Assembly: GCA_945947045.1 (NCBI GenBank)
Contig: CAMEXG010000118.1
Coordinates: 1-6,440 of the forward strand
DNA from: an uncultured Spirochaetales bacterium
GTDB taxonomy: Bacteria; Spirochaetota; Spirochaetia; Sphaerochaetales; Sphaerochaetaceae
Direction: 5' to 3'
Length of the DNA stretch: 6,440 nucleotides
In this document: positions 1-6,390 of the stretch, piece after piece
How positions within the stretch are numbered: the first letter of the stretch is position 1
Layout of the letters: each line of letters opens with the position of its first letter
Position numbers and translations under genes: made by a program
The notes under the pieces: model-generated
What the model saw: only the letters and a program-made list of their open reading frames with translations
Databases searched by the model: none
Told to the model about the DNA's origin: nothing

Positions 1-91
1 TCTCGCTAATGATTAACGACTTGTCTACATAGAATGGTTGACATCTATCGTCTCTCAGTTGCTGGTCATCAGGATTAAGAAACATTCCCAT
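1..91 (-). CDS. AAA-ATPase-like / PD-(D/E)XK nuclease family protein, N-terminal fragment (runs off the window)
   Basis: Only the first 30 codons are present. The product starts MGMFLNPDD and continues to FYVDKSLIISE at the window edge. A short 'LNP' opening followed by a '(F/Y)YVDK(S/T)xLI' block is typical of the N-terminus of the 'predicted AAA-ATPase' family (AAA-ATPase_like domain, usually with a C-terminal PD-(D/E)XK nuclease-like domain, DUF1703). In that family a P-loop follows shortly after, but it lies outside the window. The ATG at 91 is preferred because AAGGAGG (104-98) stands 6 bases before it; an in-frame ATG at 97 directly abuts the ribosome binding site and is unlikely. The gene has its own promoter and is separated from the nucleoside operon by a terminator-like hairpin, so it is probably functionally unrelated. 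The family's cellular role is poorly known, and it is often multicopy in host-associated anaerobes. The call rests on 30 residues only. Confidence 0.6.
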   Translation of the reverse strand, partial: MGMFLNPDDQQLRDDRCQPFYVDKSLIISE

Positions 92-125
92 GTGCATCCT
101 CCTTATATAGGTTTATTCTTTTTTC

Positions 126-131
126 ATTATA
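126..131 (-). promoter_or_regulatory. Promoter -10 box (TATAAT) of the AAA-ATPase-like gene
   Basis: The minus strand reads TTGTATAATGAAA here, a perfect TATAAT box 34 bases before the ATG at 91. That would give a leader of about 25-30 bases carrying AAGGAGG at 104-98. No good -35 hexamer (TTGACA) is visible at 16-18 bases upstream; the sequence there is about TTCCTA or CCTAAA. The promoter is therefore inferred from the -10 box, its position after the preceding terminator, and its distance from the gene. Confidence 0.5.
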
Positions 132-170
132 CAACTCCAAATCACATTTTAGGAATACCTTGTTTTTGTA

Positions 171-214
171 CAAAGAATAAGCAGGGATGATATCACTTCA
201 TCTCTGCTTTATTT
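171..214 (-). terminator. Terminator-like hairpin at the end of the nucleoside operon
   Basis: GCAGGGATGA (181-190) and TCATCTCTGC (198-207) form a 10-position stem with a 7-base loop (191-197). Read on the minus strand, the operon direction, the stem has one A/C mismatch and is followed by the T-rich tail TTATTCTTTG. Read on the plus strand the same position is a G-U pair and the tail is TTTATTT, so the element could work in either direction. It starts about 31 bases after the stop codon of the trimeric phosphorylase gene and precedes the promoter of the next gene. The T-tract is interrupted, so strength is uncertain. Confidence 0.6.
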
Positions 215-238
215 ATAGAGTAAATATTACCTTTTTAA

Positions 239-1078
239 TCAAGCCATATCTACCGGCCAAGTCTTTACTATTTCCCTTACAAGTTTCTCAAAAGTACCCT
301 TTACTCTGTTACCTGTCTCAATTACTTCTTCATGATTCAAAGGTTGATCCAAGATTCCTGCAGCCATATTCGTCATACAGCTGATTCCGAGAGTATGCAT
401 CTTCATCTGGGATGCCGCTATTGCCTCTGGAACTGTAGACATTCCGCAGGCGTCCGCTCCGGCAATACGTGCAAATCTTACTTCGGCAGGAGTCTCGAAG
501 TTTGGACCGGAGAACAACATATATACACCTTCTCTAAGAGTAACGCCTATTGTCTCTGCCGCTTTTCTGGCTGTATTCTGCAGTGTCTTGTCATAAGCGG
601 ATCCCATATCGAAGAAACGAGGTCCCAACTCATCATGGTTAGGTCCACGATTCGGAGACTCGGGAATGAGTTTGATATGGTCGGTAATAAGCATCAAATC
701 TCCAGGTTTCCACTCTTTGTTCACACAACCTGCAGCATTAGTCAACAGAAGGTTTTTTATTCCCATTACAAACATAGTTCTTATTGGATAGACACATTCA
801 TCCATAGTCCAACCTTCATAGAAATGGAAACGTCCCTGCATACACATCACTCTTTTGTTTTCCAAACGTCCGACGACAAGTCTACCCTTGTGTCCTGGAA
901 CTGTAGAAACTGGAAAATGTGGAATATCGTGGTAATCGATATAAACAGCATCCTCGATTTTTTCTCCAAGATCTCCGAGACCTGAACCCAAGACCATGGC
1001 GATCTCCACCTTCTCTTCCCCTATCTTCTTATTAATGAAATCAGCACTCTCATGGAGTTTAACCATCAATTCGTCCAT
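239..1078 (-). CDS. punA: Purine nucleoside phosphorylase, trimeric type (PNP class II)
   Basis: 279 residues, normal length for this family. It splits purine nucleosides with phosphate into base and (deoxy)ribose-1-phosphate in the cytoplasm; characterised trimeric enzymes prefer inosine and guanosine. Visible motifs, with human PNP counterparts in brackets: GSGLG at 31-35 (phosphate-binding S32/S33), GHKG at 62-65 (H63/H64), GRFHFYEG at 82-89 (R83, H85), NAAG at 114-117, FETPAEVR at 194-201 (purine-binding E195/E201), GMSTVPE at 212-218 (M213, S214), TNMAAG at 236-241 (base-contacting N237/N243), and NHEEV with H249 (H257). All key residues are present, and N237 fits 6-oxopurine specificity. 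The ATG at 1078 is chosen because AGGAGAGG lies just upstream, beginning inside the stop codon of the hydrolase gene. A longer in-frame TTG start at 1093 would overlap that stop as TTGA and has no clear ribosome binding site. It is the last gene of the operon. Substrate specificity is inferred from family residues. Confidence 0.93.
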   Translation of the reverse strand: MDELMVKLHESADFINKKIGEEKVEIAMVLGSGLGDLGEKIEDAVYIDYHDIPHFPVSTVPGHKGRLVVGRLENKRVMCMQGRFHFYEGWTMDECVYPIRTMFVMGIKNLLLTNAAGCVNKEWKPGDLMLITDHIKLIPESPNRGPNHDELGPRFFDMGSAYDKTLQNTARKAAETIGVTLREGVYMLFSGPNFETPAEVRFARIAGADACGMSTVPEAIAASQMKMHTLGISCMTNMAAGILDQPLNHEEVIETGNRVKGTFEKLVREIVKTWPVDMA

Positions 1079-1089
1079 ATCCTCTCCTG

Positions 1090-2013
1090 TCAAACTAGAT
1101 TCTTTACAGCTTTGAAGAATAAAGCCCAGAATTTATCATTGTCTACACTTACGCCCATTTTTATATTGGAACCAGCGTCTTCCTTTCCTCCAACAGTCTT
1201 GCCATAAGTCTTATCGCCCTTGGTTTCTACTGAAATAGGTCTATAAGAATATGTAAATATAGAGGGATCATAGAGATAAGCTATCGTGCATGGGTCATGC
1301 ATAGCAGGCATCTCACCATTCGCCCTAATAAGAGAAGGCACATAGTATCCCATAGAATCTAAGAAAATATTCTTATATCTGGTGTCCGGCAGATTCCTTA
1401 CCTTCTCCAGTATTTCTTCTGTCAAAAGAAGCTTTAGTGTAACATCAAGGGAGAATAGAGTAATAGGAACACCGCTCTTGAGAACAATCTCTGCAGCCTC
1501 GGGATCAGCAAAAACATTAAACTCCGCACTTAATGTAACATTACCCGGATGGTCTACCGCTCCTCCCATAAGAACTATTTCTTTCAGAGATGAGGCGAAA
1601 CGCTCGTCGCTCTTAAGGCATACCGCCAAATCCGTCCAAGGCCCTACAGAGACGAAAGTGACTTCACCTGGGTGAGATATGACATGGTCCACAGCCCATC
1701 TGATGCCATTTCCCATGCACTCTTTTTTCTTTCTCTTTTCAAAGACAGGCCCTTCGAACCCATTCTTTCCATGAATATTTCCTGCAATGACTCTATCTCT
1801 CAACAACGGTCCTGTGGAACCTGCATAGACAGGGGCTTCTATCTCCAAGGCCTCGGCAAGATTCAGCGTATTTTCGAGAGTGTATTCCCTGACTTGGTTT
1901 CCTGCCGTTGCAATTAGTCCGTCTATTGTTATTTCGTCTCCCAGTCCTGCTGCTAGAGCAATGGCAACTGCATCGTCATGTCCTGTATCAACATCGAGAA
2001 TAATATGCTTCAT
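1090..2013 (-). CDS. Ribonucleoside hydrolase, RihA/RihB type (IU-nucleoside hydrolase family)
   Basis: 307 residues, usual for the family. It hydrolyses the N-glycosidic bond of ribonucleosides to free base and ribose, with a bound calcium ion. The N-terminal DVDTGHDDAVAI (7-18) is the family's DxDxGxDD metal site (D7, D9, D13, D14), with threonine where many members have proline. N39 in TAGNQ, T127 in GPWTD, N166 in EFNVFADPEAA (164-173), and the H239-D240 pair in MHDPCTIAYLYDP match the metal- and ribose-binding residues and active-site histidine of the Crithidia enzyme. HGKNGFEGP (81-89) and the C-terminal VDNDKFW resemble RihB, but similarity to RihA and purine-accepting members is also high, so pyrimidine versus broad specificity is open and I give no symbol. 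The ATG at 2013 has GAGGAG five bases upstream and lies one base after the deoD stop (TGATATG), suggesting translational coupling. A GTG at 2037 is in frame but lacks such a site. Confidence 0.9.
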   Translation of the reverse strand: MKHIILDVDTGHDDAVAIALAAGLGDEITIDGLIATAGNQVREYTLENTLNLAEALEIEAPVYAGSTGPLLRDRVIAGNIHGKNGFEGPVFEKRKKKECMGNGIRWAVDHVISHPGEVTFVSVGPWTDLAVCLKSDERFASSLKEIVLMGGAVDHPGNVTLSAEFNVFADPEAAEIVLKSGVPITLFSLDVTLKLLLTEEILEKVRNLPDTRYKNIFLDSMGYYVPSLIRANGEMPAMHDPCTIAYLYDPSIFTYSYRPISVETKGDKTYGKTVGGKEDAGSNIKMGVSVDNDKFWALFFKAVKNLV

Positions 2014-2014
2014 A

Positions 2015-2746
2015 TCAACTCCTCTTCTTCCAATCACTATAAGCTGTCTCTAGAGCCAGCTCTATCATAGGTCTGTTTCCTTCCATTCTCTCTTCATTCT
2101 TAAAAGACTCACCTGTAACGACATTGTCCGTCATAGTAAGAATAGAGAGGGCACGCTTATGAGTATACATGGCATTGCAGTATAAGGCATGTGTCTCCAT
2201 GTCCTGCACAAGAGCTCCCATAGAAGCGAAACTCTTCCATTCATCCGGTCCAAGTGCATTATAAGAAGAGAAGTACTCGGATGAAAAAACCATACCGCAG
2301 TAATAGTCTCTCTTATCTCTCTCCGCACACTCCACCGCTGTTTTTAAAAGGGGGAAATCTACGCATGGTGCAAGTGTCCCCTTCAAGTTATACTGGCTTG
2401 CCCATGAGTGGTCTGTTGAGCAAGTCATTGCCAAAACGAGAGCCCCTGGCTTGAGATAATCCTGAAGACCGCCACTGGTACCGATACGGATTATTGTATC
2501 TGTATCGTAGTGAGTAAATAGCTCATATGAATAAATACCAATGCTGGCAGCCCCCATTCCACTTGCCATTACAGAGACAGGCATACCTTTATATGTTCCA
2601 GTGTAACCAAGTATACCTCTTACATCGGTCACTAAACGCGGGGACTCAAAATAATTCTCTGCACAGAAAGAAGCTCTATTTGGATCTCCTGGCATCAATA
2701 CTGTTTTTGCTATTTCGCCTATTTCAGCTCTGTTATGAGGTGTCAT
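2015..2746 (-). CDS. deoD: Purine nucleoside phosphorylase, DeoD type (hexameric, PNP class I)
   Basis: 243 residues; E. coli DeoD has 239. It phosphorolyses purine (deoxy)ribonucleosides, typically including adenosine, to base and pentose-1-phosphate. The N-terminal MTPHN carries H4. MPGDPNRA (18-25) carries the phosphate-binding G20 and R24, DVRG carries R43, and RIGTSG carries R87 and T90 (E. coli S90). F159 aligns with F159 of E. coli, D207 in TMTDN with catalytic D204, and R220 with R217. The ribose-binding motif reads QDMET (181-185), with aspartate at the first acidic position of the usual VEMEA; E184 matches E181. The VRGxLGxTGTYKG stretch (42-54) favours DeoD over uridine phosphorylase, and the latter's extra region is absent. 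The ATG at 2746 follows AAAGGAGA (2758-2751) with normal spacing; a longer TTG start at 2761 would begin within the adjacent hairpin region and lacks support. It is the first enzyme gene after the transporter, 56 bases downstream. Confidence 0.88.
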   Translation of the reverse strand: MTPHNRAEIGEIAKTVLMPGDPNRASFCAENYFESPRLVTDVRGILGYTGTYKGMPVSVMASGMGAASIGIYSYELFTHYDTDTIIRIGTSGGLQDYLKPGALVLAMTCSTDHSWASQYNLKGTLAPCVDFPLLKTAVECAERDKRDYYCGMVFSSEYFSSYNALGPDEWKSFASMGALVQDMETHALYCNAMYTHKRALSILTMTDNVVTGESFKNEERMEGNRPMIELALETAYSDWKKRS

Positions 2747-2759
2747 ACAATCTCCTTTC

Positions 2760-2782
2760 AAAAGGGGCCATGTCAGGCCCCT
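2760..2782 (-). promoter_or_regulatory. GC-rich hairpin between permease 2 and deoD (weak terminator, attenuator or mRNA-stability element)
   Basis: On the minus strand AGGGGCC (2782-2776), loop TGACAT and GGCCCCT (2769-2763) form a perfect 7-bp stem, followed by TTT, making a four-T run with the last stem base. It ends a few bases before the ribosome binding site of deoD. The form resembles an intrinsic terminator with a short T-tract, so partial read-through is the likely outcome. A role as a 3' stabilising or processing boundary between transporter and enzyme messages is equally possible. Transcription must cross it for the enzymes to be expressed from an upstream promoter, since I see no convincing promoter after it. 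Confidence 0.55.
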
Positions 2783-2790
2783 CTATTAGA

Positions 2791-2805
2791 TAATATCAGA
2801 TATTA
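2791..2805. repeat. Perfect AT-rich palindrome TAATATC-A-GATATTA across the permease 2 stop codon
   Basis: Two 7-base arms surround a single central base. The right arm includes the TAA stop codon of the second permease (2805-2803). With a one-base centre it can form at most a smaller hairpin in RNA; as DNA it has the symmetry of a protein-binding site. No regulator can be assigned from the sequence. It lies 8 bases from the GC-rich hairpin at 2763-2782. Confidence 0.4.
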
Positions 2806-3702
2806 CGAACTTCCCTTTTCGTATGGAATACCCACCGCTTTAGGAGCATAGTCACGACCGCTGAATGCGATGAGGGCTATGAGAGTCACAAGATAAGGGA
2901 CAATGTTGAATACCTGTGACGGAATCGACTTAAGGGCAGGAGTCATAGCAGATATGGTGGAGAGAGCAAGAGAAGCGCCGAAAAGTAAGCTGGCTCCTGT
3001 TACTCCCAGTGGAGTCCAACGACCGAAGGCTACGGCTGCAAGAGCGATGAATCCTCGTCCGTTTACAAAGGTATTTGTATACTGGATTGTCTGTGTAAGA
3101 ACTGCACATCCTCCAGCCAATCCTCCCAAGAAACCGGAGGAAAGGACACCTATATATCTGATTCTACGCACGTTGATACCTACGCTGTCAGCAGCGGCTG
3201 GATGTTCTCCACAAGCTCTAAGGTGCATTCCGAATGGAGTTTTATATAAGATAAACCAAGCAAGAACTACAACTACTATTGCAATATATAGTGTCGGGTA
3301 GAAGCCGATTCCATCCTTTACCATACCCATCTTGAACTCTGTGGATCTATCTGTACCGTAAATACGCTGACAGACAAATACTGTAATACCTGTAGCAAGA
3401 AGGTTTATACCAGTACCACTGATCGTCTGATCAGACTTTAAGTCTACAGATGCGATTGCATGTAATACAGAAATGAGCATAGATACCAATGCTGCAGCCA
3501 ATAAAGCCACTGTAAGAGATATGCGTCCCACTCCTGCCGCTTCCATCAACTGATGGACAATGGCAGCTGTACAAGCTCCGATACTCATAAGGCCATCAAG
3601 ACCTACATTTGTTACGCCGCTACGCTCACAGATCATTCCACCTGTTGCAATAATCAAGATTGGTGCGGCAAGCATCATTATGGTTGATATTGTACCGATC
3701 AT
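2803..3702 (-). CDS. Nucleoside ABC transporter permease 2 (NupQ/RnsD type, BPD_transp_2 family)
   Basis: 299 residues, typical of the shorter of the two permeases in BmpA/NupOPQ-type transporters, with about eight hydrophobic membrane segments. Family landmarks: ERSGVTNVGLDGLMSIGA (26-43; relatives often have GLEG rather than GLDG), SGTGINLLATGIT (95-107), the cytoplasmic loop KTPFGMHLRACGEHPAAA (154-171) leading to SVGINV that probably contacts the ATPase, and GRGFIALAAVAFGRWTP (215-231). The C-terminus VGIPYEKG is also characteristic. It should form the membrane pore with permease 1. The ATG at 3702 overlaps the stop of permease 1 as ATGA, with AAAGGAGG seven bases upstream, so translation is probably coupled. 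Similarity to characterised nucleoside transporters and the downstream nucleoside enzymes both point to nucleosides as substrate; related systems for other solutes exist, so exact specificity is inferred. Confidence 0.9.
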   Translation of the reverse strand: MIGTISTIMMLAAPILIIATGGMICERSGVTNVGLDGLMSIGACTAAIVHQLMEAAGVGRISLTVALLAAALVSMLISVLHAIASVDLKSDQTISGTGINLLATGITVFVCQRIYGTDRSTEFKMGMVKDGIGFYPTLYIAIVVVVLAWFILYKTPFGMHLRACGEHPAAADSVGINVRRIRYIGVLSSGFLGGLAGGCAVLTQTIQYTNTFVNGRGFIALAAVAFGRWTPLGVTGASLLFGASLALSTISAMTPALKSIPSQVFNIVPYLVTLIALIAFSGRDYAPKAVGIPYEKGSS

Positions 3703-4823
3703 TTATCTGCCTCCTTTCTGACCTTGACTTTTGCTCTTCTATCTCTGATCAAGCCCAAACCTGAACGGAATGATATGAAGATGACTATGAGGCCTTGAAT
3801 AATATTGACGACTTCTTTTGGGATACCCATACCCTGCATTATTGAATATGCACTCTTAAGTACACCAAAAAGATAACCGGCAAGAAGACAGCCAAGAGCC
3901 TTGCTGTTTCCAACGAGGGCTACGGCGATTCCCATGAATCCATAGTTGTCCTGTCCTGTAAGAATCTTTGCATATCTGACGGAACCAAGAAGCATGATCG
4001 CTCCTGCCATGCCGGCAAATGCTCCGGAAATAGCCATTGCAAGAGTGATGTTTCCTGTATCGTTGATACCACTGCATCTTGCAGCATTCTTGTTAAAACC
4101 CGTGGCCCTCAAACCAAAGCCGAGTCTTGTCTTCTCCATGATGAACCAGAATACAATAACTGCAAGAATCATGAAGATAAAGCCGATGTTGAAGTTGGAT
4201 CCATCAAATAGGACTTTCGTTAATAAAGATGTTTCAGCCAGGTCTGCTGTTCTTCCTGATTTGTTTACGGTAGCTTCTGGAAGAAGATAGAGACAAATCA
4301 AAGGGTAAAGATAGAGAGCTACATAGTTGAGCATGATAGTTGCGACAACTTCACTGACTTTAAACTTTGCTTTGAAGAATCCTACAATACCTCCCCAAAT
4401 GGAACCAGCCAGAAGAGCTACAAGAATACACAAGAGCCACTGGCCTGGAAAAGCTGGAATACAGACAGCGACAATGTGGGCTGCAAGCATACCGATGGTA
4501 TATTGACCTTCAGCTCCGATGTTGAAGAGTCCAACTCTGTTTGCAAACGCCATTGACAAGCCGCAAAGAATATAAGGGACTGAGAACATGAGAGTATCAC
4601 CGACAGTTCTGAAGTTCCAACTTCCATTCTTTCCAGCCTTACCGAACATTGATTGTCCGATAGCCTTAAAGAGCCCTGCAGGACTCTTTCCTATACAGAG
4701 TAAGAGAATTACACCTGCCAAGAATCCCAAAATAACGACGGCTACACTGGTTGCACCATTGGAGGACAGGAACCAATCGATAAATGGTACTTTTTCTTTC
4801 TTTTTCTCCAATTTCTTCACCAT
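3699..4823 (-). CDS. Nucleoside ABC transporter permease 1 (NupP/RnsC type, BPD_transp_2 family)
   Basis: 374 residues. A lysine-rich cytoplasmic N-terminus (MVKKLEKKKEK) precedes a first membrane segment at about 25-45, followed by further hydrophobic segments near 75-95, 107-124, 128-150, 160-182, 212-230, 258-280, 292-325 and 338-352. Landmarks of the NupP/YufP group are GLFNIGAEGQ (98-107), VSEVVATIMLNYVA (156-169) and the cytoplasmic coupling loop EKTRLGFGLRATGFNKNAA (230-248) before SGI. The C-terminal tail is again basic. The start ATG at 4823 shares one base with the ATPase stop (TAATG), and AAGGAGG stands seven bases upstream. It is expected to pair with permease 2 in the inner or only membrane. 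No truncation or frameshift is seen. Confidence 0.91.
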   Translation of the reverse strand: MVKKLEKKKEKVPFIDWFLSSNGATSVAVVILGFLAGVILLLCIGKSPAGLFKAIGQSMFGKAGKNGSWNFRTVGDTLMFSVPYILCGLSMAFANRVGLFNIGAEGQYTIGMLAAHIVAVCIPAFPGQWLLCILVALLAGSIWGGIVGFFKAKFKVSEVVATIMLNYVALYLYPLICLYLLPEATVNKSGRTADLAETSLLTKVLFDGSNFNIGFIFMILAVIVFWFIMEKTRLGFGLRATGFNKNAARCSGINDTGNITLAMAISGAFAGMAGAIMLLGSVRYAKILTGQDNYGFMGIAVALVGNSKALGCLLAGYLFGVLKSAYSIMQGMGIPKEVVNIIQGLIVIFISFRSGLGLIRDRRAKVKVRKEADK

Positions 4824-6358
4824 TACTGGGCCTCCTTGGTTTTGACACCTGCCATCATGAGACCAATTTCAGCAGATGTCTTTTCGCCTTCATTGAAGAT
4901 TCCGACAATCTGACCTTTGGAGATCGCTGCAATCCTGTCACAAAGGTTCATTATCTCATCAAGTTCAAAAGAAACAAGAAGAATAGCCTTGCCCTTGTCT
5001 CTCTCGGCTACAAGTCTCTTTCTTATGTATTCAATTGCACCTACATCCAAACCACGTGTAGGCTGGGCTACAAGAAGAACTTTCGGTGAAAGGGAAATCT
5101 CACGAGCAACGATTACTTTCTGCTGGTTTCCACCGCTAAGGGACCCTGCAGGTGTTTCTGAACCCTGTCCGGAACGGATATCGAACTGCTCAATGAGGGA
5201 ATCAGAGTTATCTTTGATCTTGTCATATTTCAGAACGCCCATCTTTCCTGTATAAGTGTCTGTATAATAGTTTTTGAGTACAGTGTTTTCTGCAACTGTA
5301 AATCCACCGACAAGACCATGCTTTTGTCTGTCTTCAGGAATATGTCCCAAGCCTTTCTCTATTCTTTCCTTGATAGAGAGATTTGTAATATCCTCTCCAT
5401 CCATAAAAATCTGACCTTTTTCTACCTTTGAGAGACCTGAGAGGGCATATAAAAGTTCAGTCTGTCCGTTACCGTCTACACCTGCAATACCTACAATCTC
5501 GCCTTCCCTTACAGAAAGAGAGAGATCCTTGACTTTTGCAACTCCCAGACTATCGTTGACAGTAATATCTTTTATCTCCAAAGCAACCTTTCCCGGCTTA
5601 CATGGAGCCTTTTCAATATCAAACTTGACAGGGCGTCCCACCATCATGGTAGCCAGTTCCTGCTCATTTGTCTCAGGAGTAATGTCGATGGTTCCGATAT
5701 ACTTTCCACGTCTAAGAACAGTACATCTATCTGCGACGGCCATAATCTCCTTCAGTTTGTGAGTGATGATTACTATTGTCTTACCCTCTTTTTTGAGTGT
5801 CCTTATAATCTCCATCAGCTCATCAATTTCCTGTGGCGTCAAAACAGCTGTAGGCTCGTCAAGAATAATAATGTCGGAATCAGAATACAGAGTCTTTAAT
5901 ATTTCGACTCTCTGCTGCTGTCCAACAGTAATATCGTCGATCTTTGCTCTTGGATCTACTTGGAGACCATACTTGTCGCTAAGCTCTGCGACTCTCTTCT
6001 CTGCATCCTTCAAAGAAAGAATACCGGCCTTGTTTCTCGGTTCTCTACCGAGAACAATATTCTCTGTGACAGTGTAGTTATGCACCAGCTTAAAGTGTTG
6101 GTGGACCATTCCTATTCCAAGTTTGGTCGCTACGTTAGGGTCGGTAATCTTGACCTCTTTACCATTAATAAGAATTCTTCCTGCGTCAGGAGGGTAAGCA
6201 CCAAAGAGTACTGACATAAGAGTACTCTTTCCAGCTCCGTTCTCTCCCAGGATGGCAAGGACTTCATTCTTCTTCACTTCAAGGTCAACGTTGTCGTTGG
6301 CTATAATGCCGGGGAATGTTTTAGTTATCCCCAACATCTGAATTGCATATTCGCTCAC
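4823..6358 (-). CDS. Nucleoside ABC transporter ATP-binding protein, two fused ATPase domains (NupO/RnsB type)
   Basis: 511 residues, usual for the sugar/nucleoside-type tandem ATPases; it powers the two permeases encoded next. First domain: Walker A GENGAGKST (38-46), Q-loop Q87 in MVHQHF, signature TVGQQQR (144-150), Walker B IIILDEPTA (163-171) and switch H200 in ITHKLKE. Second domain: degenerate Walker A GVDGNGQTE (293-301) without the lysine, PEDRQKHGLV (341-350), intact signature LSGGNQQK (407-414), a Walker B region reading LLVAQPTRGLD (428-438) without the Asp-Glu pair, and SFELDEI (463-469) without the switch histidine. Such asymmetry is normal in this family, with one composite site probably active. 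The GTG at 6358 is chosen: AAAGGTGG lies five bases before it and the product then begins MSEYAIQMLGITKTFPG. An upstream in-frame GTG at 6367 falls inside that ribosome binding site. The start remains the least certain of the operon. Confidence 0.92.
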   Translation of the reverse strand: MSEYAIQMLGITKTFPGIIANDNVDLEVKKNEVLAILGENGAGKSTLMSVLFGAYPPDAGRILINGKEVKITDPNVATKLGIGMVHQHFKLVHNYTVTENIVLGREPRNKAGILSLKDAEKRVAELSDKYGLQVDPRAKIDDITVGQQQRVEILKTLYSDSDIIILDEPTAVLTPQEIDELMEIIRTLKKEGKTIVIITHKLKEIMAVADRCTVLRRGKYIGTIDITPETNEQELATMMVGRPVKFDIEKAPCKPGKVALEIKDITVNDSLGVAKVKDLSLSVREGEIVGIAGVDGNGQTELLYALSGLSKVEKGQIFMDGEDITNLSIKERIEKGLGHIPEDRQKHGLVGGFTVAENTVLKNYYTDTYTGKMGVLKYDKIKDNSDSLIEQFDIRSGQGSETPAGSLSGGNQQKVIVAREISLSPKVLLVAQPTRGLDVGAIEYIRKRLVAERDKGKAILLVSFELDEIMNLCDRIAAISKGQIVGIFNEGEKTSAEIGLMMAGVKTKEAQ

Positions 6359-6390
6359 TTGAACCACCTTTTAGTTTATTTCTTTACAAA

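Noticed and set aside
165..174. Palindrome TTTGTACAAA after the operon terminator
   Set aside because: It is only ten bases long in AT-rich DNA, with no second copy noticed in the window and no link to a promoter element.
332..985. A 217-codon plus-strand open frame opposite the trimeric phosphorylase gene
   Set aside because: It is fully antisense to a gene with all its catalytic motifs, has a cysteine-, histidine- and serine-rich composition typical of a shadow frame, and shows no recognisable domain.
1079..1093. Longer TTG start for the trimeric phosphorylase, overlapping the hydrolase stop as TTGA
   Set aside because: The ATG at 1078 has a well-placed AGGAGAGG, and the five extra residues would be encoded by that ribosome binding site itself.
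2014..2037. Longer GTG start for the nucleoside hydrolase
   Set aside because: The extra codons include the GAGGAG ribosome binding site of the ATG at 2013, and family members begin close to the DxDxGxDD motif.
2747..2802. A purine riboswitch before the enzyme genes
   Set aside because: The gap is only 56 bases, is taken up by a palindrome and a single hairpin, and shows no three-way junction.
2903..3301. A 132-codon plus-strand open frame opposite permease 2
   Set aside because: It mirrors the hydrophobic codons of the permease and has no family features.
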